A DNA stretch of 64,000 nt from Onishia niordana (lineage in GTDB: Bacteria; Pseudomonadota; Gammaproteobacteria; Pseudomonadales; Halomonadaceae). Position numbers and translations under genes: made by a program. The stretch lies in contig NZ_SDSD01000004.1 in NCBI RefSeq assembly GCF_004798965.1, positions 186,001-250,000 of the forward strand, given 5' to 3'. Below, in pieces: positions 26,285 to 34,292 of the stretch. The notes under the pieces are model-generated. The model saw only the letters and a program-made list of their open reading frames with translations, made no database searches and was not told the DNA's origin. Every line of letters begins with the position of its first letter. Positions within the stretch are counted from its first letter, which is position 1.

Positions 26285-26356
26285 CGCCGGAAGATGCGGG
26301 CAACGGCGATAGCTTACCTGCGCTGCGTGGGCGGAAAAGAAAAATGCTCGACTGAT

Positions 26357-27277
26357 TTATCCGGCGACGACCCCGCCAAGCCATAGCGGCAGGGTCACCA
26401 TCGCCAGTAGCGTCTGGGCGGTAATCAGGGCCGCCATCAGTTCGGCATCGCCGCCGAGTTGGCGGGCGAGGATATACGCCGAGGTGGCGGTGGGCAGCGC
26501 GGCGAAAAGCAGCGCTACATCGCGACTGATGGGGGGCAGGTCGAGTAGCAGGGCGAGGCCCAGTACCAGCGCCGGCATCAGCGCCAGCTTGATGGCTGTC
26601 GCGGCCCAGACCCCGGCCGATAGCCGCATCAACGCCTGAGGGCGCAAGGCAACGCCCACCGCCACTAGGCCCAGTGGCAGGGCAGCCCGTCCCAGCAGGC
26701 TGATCGCCGCCTCGCTCCAGCCGGGCAGCCCGATGCCGGTAAGGTTGAGCGTGATACCGGCGAGGCAGGCGAGTATCAGCGGGTTGCGGCCCAGGGCGGC
26801 GAAGCTCTTGCCAAGGCTCGAGGGGCCCAGCGTGCCGGCGGCGACGAAGGCGGCCACGCAAAGCACGTTGACCACCGGCACCATCAATGCCACCGCCACG
26901 GCGGCGACCGTCGCCCCGGCGCTTCCGTGCAGGGCCGCGGCACCGGCCACACCGACATAGGTATTGAAGCGCAGCGCGCCCTGGAAGGCCGAGGTAAAGG
27001 CTGGTCGACTCAGCGCGAGCCAGCCTCTGCTGAGCCACAGCAGTAGCGCGAACACCAGCATCGCGCCCAGCAGGGTCATCGCCAGGCGCACCACCGGCAC
27101 CGAACCGACCTCGGCGGTGGCGAGCGTCGCCACCAGCATGGCGGGAAACAGCAGGTGATAGATAACCCCTTCCAGGCGCTGCCAGAAGTCACCGCCGGGC
27201 CATCGTGCTACACCCAGCAGTGCCCCGGTCAGAATCAGCAGGAAGAGCGGCCCGAGTGCCTGTTCGACGCTACTCAT
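26357..27277 (-). CDS. AEC-family transporter (auxin efflux carrier type)
   Basis: A 306-residue membrane protein of ten helices in two five-helix halves (LGPLFLLILTGALLGVARW; later LPTATSAYILARQLGG, the typical tenth-helix region with YILA). Members export or import organic acids such as malate or malonate in bacteria. The downstream D-lactate-dehydrogenase-like gene is convergent, so a link to lactate efflux is only a guess. Confidence 0.85.
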   Translation of the reverse strand: MSSVEQALGPLFLLILTGALLGVARWPGGDFWQRLEGVIYHLLFPAMLVATLATAEVGSVPVVRLAMTLLGAMLVFALLLWLSRGWLALSRPAFTSAFQGALRFNTYVGVAGAAALHGSAGATVAAVAVALMVPVVNVLCVAAFVAAGTLGPSSLGKSFAALGRNPLILACLAGITLNLTGIGLPGWSEAAISLLGRAALPLGLVAVGVALRPQALMRLSAGVWAATAIKLALMPALVLGLALLLDLPPISRDVALLFAALPTATSAYILARQLGGDAELMAALITAQTLLAMVTLPLWLGGVVAG

Positions 27278-27390
27278 GATGTCTCCTCATCCTTGGGGTT
27301 GGCCTGCTAACTTCCTGCTAAAGGCGCTGCCTGTAAATGCTGATAAGCTTACCGTTTTCGTCATGCCTTTGGAGTGCCACTTTCGCTGCC

Positions 27391-27900
27391 ATGAATACGC
27401 CACCTCATGCACAGGATGATGATGCGCCGCGCTCTCCCCTGCTCAACCTGTTGATCATGGTTACCCTCGCCACCGTGGTGGTGGCCTGCTGGTATCTGCT
27501 GGATTATTACCTGCGAGATAGTCAGGACGACGTGACCTGGTATCCACCGTCGGGTGACTGTGAGCTTCGCGACGAGCCCTGTGAGGCCAGTCTGGGGCTG
27601 GGTGCTCAGATGGTCTTCGGTGTCGGTAGCGATCTGTCGCCGACGATGACCCTCCCTCTCACCGTAGCGTTGCAAGGTGTCGAGGCTAATGCGGTCACGG
27701 TGGAATTTGTAGGACGCAACATGCCCATGGGGCTGCATCGCTTCCCGCTGAAGAAGGTAGGGCCGGGGACCTTCGTGGGTGAAGGGCAGATTGACCGGTG
27801 TTCCGAAGCGGTAATGCCGTGGCGCGCGCAGGTGGTGGTCGAGACTGACAAGGCACGCCGAGGCAGCTGGTTTGATTTCGAAGTCGTCAGGAGGCACTGA
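27391..27900 (+). CDS. Membrane-anchored protein of unknown function
   Basis: A 169-residue protein with one N-terminal membrane helix (LLNLLIMVTLATVVVACWYLL, about 18-38) and a periplasmic domain of about 120 residues with two cysteines (GDCELRDEPCEAS). The start is uncertain; an ATG 54 bp upstream is also in frame. The domain after the helix (QMVFGVGSDLSPTMTLPLTV) looks like an immunoglobulin-type beta fold, but I cannot name it. Confidence 0.65.
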   Translation: MNTPPHAQDDDAPRSPLLNLLIMVTLATVVVACWYLLDYYLRDSQDDVTWYPPSGDCELRDEPCEASLGLGAQMVFGVGSDLSPTMTLPLTVALQGVEANAVTVEFVGRNMPMGLHRFPLKKVGPGTFVGEGQIDRCSEAVMPWRAQVVVETDKARRGSWFDFEVVRRH

Positions 27901-27934
27901 AGGCGCGCAGGGCAATACGCTGTCGCTTTTTCAT

Positions 27935-27964
27935 ACCGCCTTGGCGAAGGGGGACCAAGGCGGT
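27935..27964. other. Stem-loop after the membrane protein gene
   Basis: ACCGCCTTGG (27935-27944) and CCAAGGCGGT (27955-27964) form a perfect 10-bp stem around 10 bp. There is no T tract, so it is not a standard terminator; it may stabilise the transcript end. Confidence 0.5.
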
Positions 27965-28108
27965 TATTGGTTGCCCTGCTGTCGGGGCATTTATCGCGCC
28001 CATCCTTTGCCTGGCTATCTCAAGGGTTTGTTTCACTGGGCTATTTCACGGGCTATCTCGCAGAGCTATATCGAGAAGCTGTCACACTCGTAGGCCCAAT
28101 ACCCTATG

Positions 28109-29179
28109 TCATGGAGCATCAGGCTTGCCGACCAGCGCTCGGACCATGTTGACCAATCCCGTCAATTGCTCGCCGGCCCGGCTGTCGTGCTGAGGCTCCA
28201 GCTGCCACAGGCTTTCCTCGTAGCCCCACCAGTCCCAGCAGCCCTGGGGATTGGCCAGGCTGGCCGTGACCTGAGGGTAAAGTATCACCAGATCATTGGC
28301 TTCGGCCCAGTGGTTCAGGCCCGAGTGGCGAACGAAGGCCTCGTCGATGGCCTCGGCGCTCATGTTGCAGCCGTGCAGGGCGACCACCAGTCCGCACGCA
28401 TTGCCACTCTCGCAGGCCTTGGGCACATACAGGTAGCCTTGTTCGGCCAGGTCGTCATCGAAGGCTGTCTGGTCGAAGCTCAGTAGGCGCTCTGCTGATG
28501 GCGTGGCCGCTGCTGCGCTTACGTCGCTTGCTGCCTCGGCTGGGTTATATAGCCAGCTGACCGCCTCGCCGGCACCATCGACACCACAGTCAAGCAGATG
28601 GGGTGAGCCGCCATCGCGGCAGCCGGCAAGTTCAGGCGCTGGCGCGCTTGCCGGGCTGTCGGCATCTACCGGCCAGCCGTGACCGGCCTCGGACTGGCGG
28701 ACAACCTTCAGCTGAGCCTCGGGTGCTTTGAGCCAGTCGCGGTACTGCGCGGCGAGTCGCGCACCCAGGGCAGGTACCACGGTGTCATCCTCGTCGCCAT
28801 GCCATAGATAGACACGCTGGTCGGCCAGGGCCGAGGCGCTGCCGACCAGGTTATCGTCGCGATAGTCCGTCAGGCGAGCCCCGAGTGCGGCGCGGTCGGG
28901 AAGCCCCTTGCGGATGCTCATGCACTGGCCGAGCGCTCGGCTAAGCTCGCCTTGTGCACAGCCCCAGGGGCCAGCAGCAAACACCGCGAGGCCGCGAAAG
29001 AGCTCGGGGTAGGCGACGGCAAGCTGTGTGGCCATATAGCCACCGGAGGAGACGCCCATCACACTGACGGCGCTAGGGTCGAGGGTAAGGTCAGGAAGCG
29101 GGGCAGGGGAGTCTTCTGCAGCCAGCGCTGGGCCCGCTAGGCCCAGCGCCAGACCGGCAATGCAATGTGCCGTCTTCAT
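28109..29179 (-). CDS. Secreted poly(3-hydroxybutyrate) depolymerase, type 2 catalytic domain
   Basis: A 356-residue esterase with a signal peptide (cleaved after GLALGLAGPALA). The lipase box GVSSGGYM is near the N-terminus, while the oxyanion region LVVALHGCNMSAE and the NPQGCWDWWGYE segment come at the C-terminal end. This order (nucleophile first, oxyanion hole last) is that of circularly permuted type 2 short-chain PHA depolymerases. No linker or binding domain follows. I chose the ATG that gives a proper signal peptide; an ATG 33 bp upstream overlaps the FKBP gene. Confidence 0.82.
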   Translation of the reverse strand: MKTAHCIAGLALGLAGPALAAEDSPAPLPDLTLDPSAVSVMGVSSGGYMATQLAVAYPELFRGLAVFAAGPWGCAQGELSRALGQCMSIRKGLPDRAALGARLTDYRDDNLVGSASALADQRVYLWHGDEDDTVVPALGARLAAQYRDWLKAPEAQLKVVRQSEAGHGWPVDADSPASAPAPELAGCRDGGSPHLLDCGVDGAGEAVSWLYNPAEAASDVSAAAATPSAERLLSFDQTAFDDDLAEQGYLYVPKACESGNACGLVVALHGCNMSAEAIDEAFVRHSGLNHWAEANDLVILYPQVTASLANPQGCWDWWGYEESLWQLEPQHDSRAGEQLTGLVNMVRALVGKPDAP

Positions 29180-29186
29180 CGCTGCA

Positions 29187-29897
29187 TCAGGAGCCGTCGG
29201 CTTGGTCGGCATCTGGGTTGATGTCGAGCAGCTCGACCTTGAAGGTCAGGGTTTCATTGGGACCGATGGGGCCTTGGCCGCTGCTGCCGTAGGCGAGATC
29301 AGCCGGGATGTAGACCATCCAGGTGTCGCCCGTGCTCATCATCTTCAGGGCTTCCTGCCACCCCGGGATGACCTGGCCGACCTGGAAGCTTACCGGTTCA
29401 CCGCGCTTGTAGGAGCTGTCGAAAACGGTGCCATCGAGCAACTTGCCTTCGTAATGCACCTTGACGGTGTCACCTGCGCTCGGCGTAGCGCCGTCACCGG
29501 CTTCCATAACCTTGTACTGCAGGCCTGAGTCGGTCGTTTTTACGCCTTCTTTCTCGGCATTGTCGGCAAGGAACTGCTGGCCGGCTTCGAGGTTGTCGCT
29601 CGCTTCGGCCTGAGCGGCTTCCTGGCGTTCGGCCATGGCTTGCTGCTGGAACTGTTGCAGCGTCTTTGCCATGGCCTCTTCGCTCATGGCGAGGTCGTCG
29701 CCTGCATAGACATCTTCGAGGGCCTGGGTGAAGGACTCGAGATCGAGATCCTCAACGTCTTGCACCAGGCTCTGGCCAAGGGTCACACCCAGGCTGTAGC
29801 CAAGCTTGGCTTCGTCGGTCTCGGGGGCAGCCAGAGCATAAGGGGCGCCTGCGGTAAGCAGGGCGCCAAGCGTGGCAGCTTTAACCAATGTCTTCAT
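29187..29897 (-). CDS. FKBP-type peptidyl-prolyl isomerase, periplasmic (FkpA/Mip type)
   Basis: A 236-residue proline isomerase and chaperone. Signal peptide to about residue 23 (YALAAPE), a helical N-terminal dimerisation domain (about 25-115) and a C-terminal FKBP domain with VKVHYEGKLLDGTVFDSSYKR, GWQEALKMM and IPADLAYG. It lies upstream of the depolymerase gene in the same direction with a 7-bp gap, so the two may be cotranscribed. Confidence 0.92.
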   Translation of the reverse strand: MKTLVKAATLGALLTAGAPYALAAPETDEAKLGYSLGVTLGQSLVQDVEDLDLESFTQALEDVYAGDDLAMSEEAMAKTLQQFQQQAMAERQEAAQAEASDNLEAGQQFLADNAEKEGVKTTDSGLQYKVMEAGDGATPSAGDTVKVHYEGKLLDGTVFDSSYKRGEPVSFQVGQVIPGWQEALKMMSTGDTWMVYIPADLAYGSSGQGPIGPNETLTFKVELLDINPDADQADGS

Positions 29898-30008
29898 GAA
29901 GGGTCCTTGCAGTCTTTAGAATGAATGCGCAACCCCTCGGACTCTAACAAGCCTGCTCGGGTTCCGCACCCAGTCGAATGCTCATGCAATGGCATTGATG
30001 ACGCGAGG

Positions 30009-30449
30009 TCAGACCACCAGGGTCGGACAGCGGGCCTGACTGGCGACCCGCTGAGAGACGCTGCCAAGGAAAGAGGCACTCTTCTCGCCACCGGTGCCCT
30101 GTGAGCCGATCACGATCAGGTCGATATGGCGCTTCTTGGCGAAGCGCACGATGGTGCTGGACGGGCGGCCACCCTTGACGAAGGCGCGGACCTCGCCCAC
30201 ACCCATCTCGATAGCGCGTCGCTTGGCATCCGTGGCGATCTCGGAGGCGTACTCCTTGAGCGCATCGTCAGGCAGGTCCAGTTTGGCCGGACGCACCATC
30301 GAAAGTGATGCCTCGAGTAGGCTGTGATGCTTGAACACGCAAAGTATATAGAGTTCGGCCCCGGTGAGCTTGGCAAGCTCCACCGCCTTGACCAGCGCCT
30401 CTAATGCGCCCCTCGAGCCGTCTACTGGTACCAGAATCTTCTCGAACAT
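30009..30449 (-). CDS. teaD: UspA-family protein TeaD of the ectoine TRAP transporter
   Basis: A 146-residue universal stress protein with the ATP-binding signature near the C-terminus ([22 protein letters not shown]-2x-G-9x-G-S type). In Halomonas elongata TeaD binds ATP and dampens uptake through TeaABC. It is the last gene of the tea cluster here, 21 bp after teaC, matching that order. Confidence 0.92.
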   Translation of the reverse strand: MFEKILVPVDGSRGALEALVKAVELAKLTGAELYILCVFKHHSLLEASLSMVRPAKLDLPDDALKEYASEIATDAKRRAIEMGVGEVRAFVKGGRPSSTIVRFAKKRHIDLIVIGSQGTGGEKSASFLGSVSQRVASQARCPTLVV

Positions 30450-30470
30450 GGCGTTATTCCCCCGTCAGGG

Positions 30471-31757
30471 TCAGTCGGCGAAGGCGATATCGCGCAGGAA
30501 CAGGGCGATCTGCGGGAACATGATCAGCAAGGCCGCCGCCAGGATCAGGATGAAAATGAACGGGGGCGTCCCCTTGATCACATCCAGATAAGGCCGCTTG
30601 AAGATGGCAATGGCCGTAAAGATATCGCAGCCGAAGGGCGGCGTTGCCGATCCTATCGCCACTTGCAGGGTGATCAAGATGCCGACCAGCACCGGATCAA
30701 GTCCTGTGCTCTCGATCGCTGGAGCGAAGATCGGCGTCAGTACCAAGATCACCACGATGGGGTCGACGAACATGCAGGCGACGAAGAAGGCCACGCAGAT
30801 CGCGATCAGTACCCCGGTGGGGCCAGCCTCATTGATGCCGACCGACTCGAGAATCGCCTGAGGAATCTGAGCAAAGGAAATAATCCACGAGAAGCCATTC
30901 CCAACCCCGACCAGGATAAACACCACGGCGGTAATCAGGCCGGTGGACTTGGCGATGGTGTAGATGTCGTACATCTTCAGCGAGCGGAAGACCACGAACT
31001 CAAGCAGGATGGCATAGAGCACACAGGCGGCAGCCGCTTCGGTAGGACTGAAGATACCACCATAGATGCCGCCGACGATGATCACCGGGAAGCCGAGCGG
31101 CCAAAGCGCTTGCTGAACGGCGGTCAGGCGCTCACGCCAGGTGGAGCGTGGCTCGGTGGGAACCCCCTTGATCACCGCGTAAAGCACGCAGTAAAGCGAG
31201 AACATCGTAAGAATCATCAGTCCGGGACCGATACCGGCAATGAACAGCTCACCAATCGAGGTGCCGGAGATAACGCCGTAGATGATCATGCCGATGCTTG
31301 GCGGGATCAAAAAAGCAATGTCGCTGGCATTGATGATCAGTGCCAGGGTAAAGGAATCCGAGTACCCGGCCTTGAGCATCTTGGGCCGCAGTGGCGAGCC
31401 GACCGCGACCACCGTTGCCTGGGTCGACCCTGAGACGGCGCCAAAAAGGGTACAGGATGCAGCGGTACTGACGGCAAGTCCGCCCTTGATATGGCCGATG
31501 AAGGACATGACCATCGCGATCAGCCGGTTCGCCGACTGCCCCCGGGTCATGATGTCGGCGGCCAAGATGAACATCGGCACGGCGATCAGCGAGGCCGGAC
31601 GGATGCCCGCCAGCATTTGCTGGATGAAGGTCTCCATCTGCCCGAAGCCGTTGAACATCATGAAAAAGCCAATGATGGCCGCCGTAATCAGCGGAATCAT
31701 CATCGGAAAGCCCAGCAACAGCAGGGCTATCATGGTCGATACCATTATTGTTGTCAT
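30471..31757 (-). CDS. teaC: Ectoine TRAP transporter large permease TeaC
   Basis: A 428-residue DctM-type permease with 12 or so membrane helices, the sodium-coupled translocation unit for ectoine and hydroxyectoine. Signatures: GLAVSTAASCTLFGAVSGSTQATVVAVG and PPSIGMIIYGVISGTSIGELFIAG. It lies 27 bp after teaB. The substrate is inferred from the strongly recognisable TeaA. Confidence 0.94.
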   Translation of the reverse strand: MTTIMVSTMIALLLLGFPMMIPLITAAIIGFFMMFNGFGQMETFIQQMLAGIRPASLIAVPMFILAADIMTRGQSANRLIAMVMSFIGHIKGGLAVSTAASCTLFGAVSGSTQATVVAVGSPLRPKMLKAGYSDSFTLALIINASDIAFLIPPSIGMIIYGVISGTSIGELFIAGIGPGLMILTMFSLYCVLYAVIKGVPTEPRSTWRERLTAVQQALWPLGFPVIIVGGIYGGIFSPTEAAAACVLYAILLEFVVFRSLKMYDIYTIAKSTGLITAVVFILVGVGNGFSWIISFAQIPQAILESVGINEAGPTGVLIAICVAFFVACMFVDPIVVILVLTPIFAPAIESTGLDPVLVGILITLQVAIGSATPPFGCDIFTAIAIFKRPYLDVIKGTPPFIFILILAAALLIMFPQIALFLRDIAFAD

Positions 31758-31784
31758 CGCGCGCTCCTGCGAGTTAGCCCTGGG

Positions 31785-32366
31785 TCAGACTTCCGTTTCC
31801 GTATCTTTGTAACTGTCCACCACCGACGTCGATAGGTAGACATCGCGTGTGCGGAAATTCTTGATGCCGGTCAGGAGGTACTGGATGCCGGTGATCAAAA
31901 ATCCGATCGGTACCCAGATGTAGATAATGAATATCGGAAAGCCAAGGGCAGGCAGGATGCGCCCCTTGCTGTACAGATCGATAATGTAGAGCACCGAATA
32001 ATAGAGCAGGAAAAACATCACCAGGGAGGTGAAGAAAGCGATACTGATCATCAGTACCCTGCGCCCGCCTACCGGCAAGGCATCATAGATCGCCGACATG
32101 CGGATGTGTCGGCCATGGCGCGCTGCATAGCCGATACCGGCGAAAGTGATCATGATGATTAGGATGCGGTTGATTTCGCCGGAGAAGAAAATACTTTCAC
32201 CGAACACGAAGCGGCCGACCACGTTGGTCATGGTATTGAGCGCCATCAGCAGGACGCCGAGGGCCAGAATCACGGCCTCGAGCCGGCTGATGGCGGTATC
32301 AATGATGCCTAGGACTCCTGGAAGCCCGGAGGTATAGGCTCTTTCTTCCTCGTCGGACATGCGCAC
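31785..32366 (-). CDS. teaB: Ectoine TRAP transporter small permease TeaB
   Basis: A 193-residue DctQ-type subunit with four membrane helices (AVILALGVLLMALNTMTNVVGRF first), partner of TeaC. The conserved GRHIRMSAIYDAL segment of small TRAP subunits is present. It is preceded by a 159-bp gap with a hairpin that may lower expression relative to teaA. Confidence 0.92.
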   Translation of the reverse strand: MRMSDEEERAYTSGLPGVLGIIDTAISRLEAVILALGVLLMALNTMTNVVGRFVFGESIFFSGEINRILIIMITFAGIGYAARHGRHIRMSAIYDALPVGGRRVLMISIAFFTSLVMFFLLYYSVLYIIDLYSKGRILPALGFPIFIIYIWVPIGFLITGIQYLLTGIKNFRTRDVYLSTSVVDSYKDTETEV

Positions 32367-32478
32367 ACTCCTTTAAGGGTTTCCCTGAATCTAGGCCCCA
32401 CGTTCTCAGGCTACAAGAAACCCGCTACCCGATAGCGGCTCGATCTCAACGCTGGGTGTACGTTGGGGAGGCAGAAAC

Positions 32479-32507
32479 AAAAAGGAGGCAGCCGTGGCCG
32501 CCTCCTT
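32479..32507 (-). terminator. Attenuator-like hairpin between teaA and teaB
   Basis: AAGGAGGC (32482-32489) pairs with GCCTCCTT (32500-32507); on the minus strand a short T run follows. It sits 19 bp past the teaA stop codon, inside the operon, so it likely ends part of the transcripts and keeps the binding protein in excess over the permeases. Confidence 0.65.
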
Positions 32508-32525
32508 GGCGTGAAATGCGTGCCG

Positions 32526-33542
32526 TTATTCCTCGGTCACGGCTTTGAGATCGGCATTGAACTGCTCAAGCAGCTCCTTGCCACGATCGCCGGTCATTTC
32601 GACGAAGGCTTCTTCGACCTGCGGAGCGCGCTCCTTGAAAGCCGCGATCTCTTCGTCGGTAAGGCGTGTCACGGTCACATCGTCAGACGCTTCTTGAATC
32701 TTCGCAAGCGATTCCTCGGCAAGCCCCTGGATGTGCTCAATGGTTGTGTCATAGGCGGCATCGGTGGCATTTTGCACCAGCGTCTGGTCTTCCTCGGAGA
32801 GCCCCTCATAGAAGTCCTGATTGGCCATCATGGCGGTGGTAAACCAGCCGTGGCGGGTGAAGATCAGGTTCGGAGAAACCTCATACAGGCCACCAGACTC
32901 TATCCAGAAGATCGGATTTTCCTGGCCATTGATCTGGCCGGTCTGCAGGGCTCCGTAGACCTCGCCCCACGGCAACGGCGTCGGCGTGGCGCCGAAGGCG
33001 TTGTAGGTCTCGGCGAGCAGCGGGTTGGTCATCACGCGGATTTTCTTGTTGTCGAAGCCTTCCGGCGTGCTGATCGGCTCGTCGGCGGTGACCACCATCT
33101 CGCCTTCCGGGTACATCTGCAGTAGCTCGAGGCCCTGTTCGGCGTAGAGCTTGGGGAACATCTCGTTGATGGCCTTGCTCTCGTCGAAGAACTCGAGCAC
33201 TTCAGCCATGTCAGTCGGCATCAGATAGGGGATGAAGAAGATCTGTGCTTCAGGGATCAGGGAGCCGGTGAAGCCGGGCGACTGGTTAACGAACTGCAAG
33301 ATGCCGTTCTGGGTCTGCTCCATGATGTCATCGGACTCACCGAGCTCACCGAAACGATAGATTTGCAGGGAGTGGTCGGAATTGGCCTCGATGTAATCCT
33401 TGAAGGCCACAGCGAAGACGTCCTGAACATCGCCTTCATATTCTTCGTGGGCATAGCGCCAGTTGTCAGCGAAGGACGCGGTGGACAGCCCCATCATCAG
33501 GGCACCCACACTGGCGGTAGTCAGTAGTTTTTGTACCTTCAT
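32526..33542 (-). CDS. teaA: Ectoine-binding periplasmic protein TeaA
   Basis: A 338-residue TRAP solute receptor. The signal peptide ends ASFA and the mature protein begins DNWRYAHEEYEGDVQDVF, practically the H. elongata TeaA N-terminus. RFGELGESDDIMEQTQNGIL and GQENPIFWIESGG are also shared with TeaA as I remember it. It captures ectoine and hydroxyectoine leaking from or supplied to the cell. The ATG at 33542 is nine bases behind AAGGGG; upstream in-frame ATGs are poorer. Confidence 0.95.
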   Translation of the reverse strand: MKVQKLLTTASVGALMMGLSTASFADNWRYAHEEYEGDVQDVFAVAFKDYIEANSDHSLQIYRFGELGESDDIMEQTQNGILQFVNQSPGFTGSLIPEAQIFFIPYLMPTDMAEVLEFFDESKAINEMFPKLYAEQGLELLQMYPEGEMVVTADEPISTPEGFDNKKIRVMTNPLLAETYNAFGATPTPLPWGEVYGALQTGQINGQENPIFWIESGGLYEVSPNLIFTRHGWFTTAMMANQDFYEGLSEEDQTLVQNATDAAYDTTIEHIQGLAEESLAKIQEASDDVTVTRLTDEEIAAFKERAPQVEEAFVEMTGDRGKELLEQFNADLKAVTEE

Positions 33543-33647
33543 TATTGTCATCCCCTTAGCCATGTTTGGCATTGGATTGGCCCGTTGGACCGACCGTAGT
33601 GTTCTTCCGTAAAACGGCGAATTTAATAAGGTCTTCCTACTTCAACA

Positions 33648-34223
33648 CTAGTCTGACGGGCCAGGGGGGTCAAGACGCGCCTGCAGGATAGACAGGGCTC
33701 GAAGGTCGGAAAACGTCGGTGTCGTAAGCCAGGCGCAGAGGCGTCTGGCAAGACCAGGGTCTCGGTCATTTAAAGGACGAATACCCTGCCCGCTGCTGGC
33801 CATGGTCTGTAGTTGCCAAAGCGCTTCGCGCTCGGCGAGCAGTTCTGCCTGCTTGATCGTTTCCCGTAGCTCGGCGATGGCCGGGTTGGCGAGTGCTTGC
33901 TCCTTGAGCGCCCGGCGCTGGCGCCTCAAGGGAGAAGTGATCTGCTCTTGCCAGGCGCTCACCTCGGCCCATAGCGGATGAGTGGCGTCGGCGAGCGCTT
34001 CCTCGGGCGTCAGCCCATGGGTATCGAGCCAGCAGGCCCACAGCAGGGCATTGACGTCCAGGCCCGCGCCATCCTGTAGCTGCAGGCAGGCCGCCTCGAT
34101 GCCGGGACGAGCGTAGAAGGTCAGCGCGAAGTCCCATAGCGTTAGTTGCCAGGGCGGCGTGGTGTCGTCGTTATCAATTGGGGCCCGCAAGTGGCGGCGC
34201 AATTCGGTAGAATCCATGCTCAT
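33648..34223 (-). CDS. TIGR02444-family protein (DUF2390)
   Basis: A 191-residue protein starting with the family hallmark LWDFALTFYARPGIEAACLQLQD, then VNALLWACWLD and a long helical, charged remainder. Soluble, function unknown. It is divergent from the ABC-F gene at 34293, a pairing also common in Pseudomonas. Confidence 0.82.
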   Translation of the reverse strand: MSMDSTELRRHLRAPIDNDDTTPPWQLTLWDFALTFYARPGIEAACLQLQDGAGLDVNALLWACWLDTHGLTPEEALADATHPLWAEVSAWQEQITSPLRRQRRALKEQALANPAIAELRETIKQAELLAEREALWQLQTMASSGQGIRPLNDRDPGLARRLCAWLTTPTFSDLRALSILQARLDPPGPSD

Positions 34224-34292
34224 CGTGTCGTCGCCGCCTGAGGGAGAAACCGGAGGGTGGGACGCGAACTTTTTGCTACTCCGGAGTCAGGC

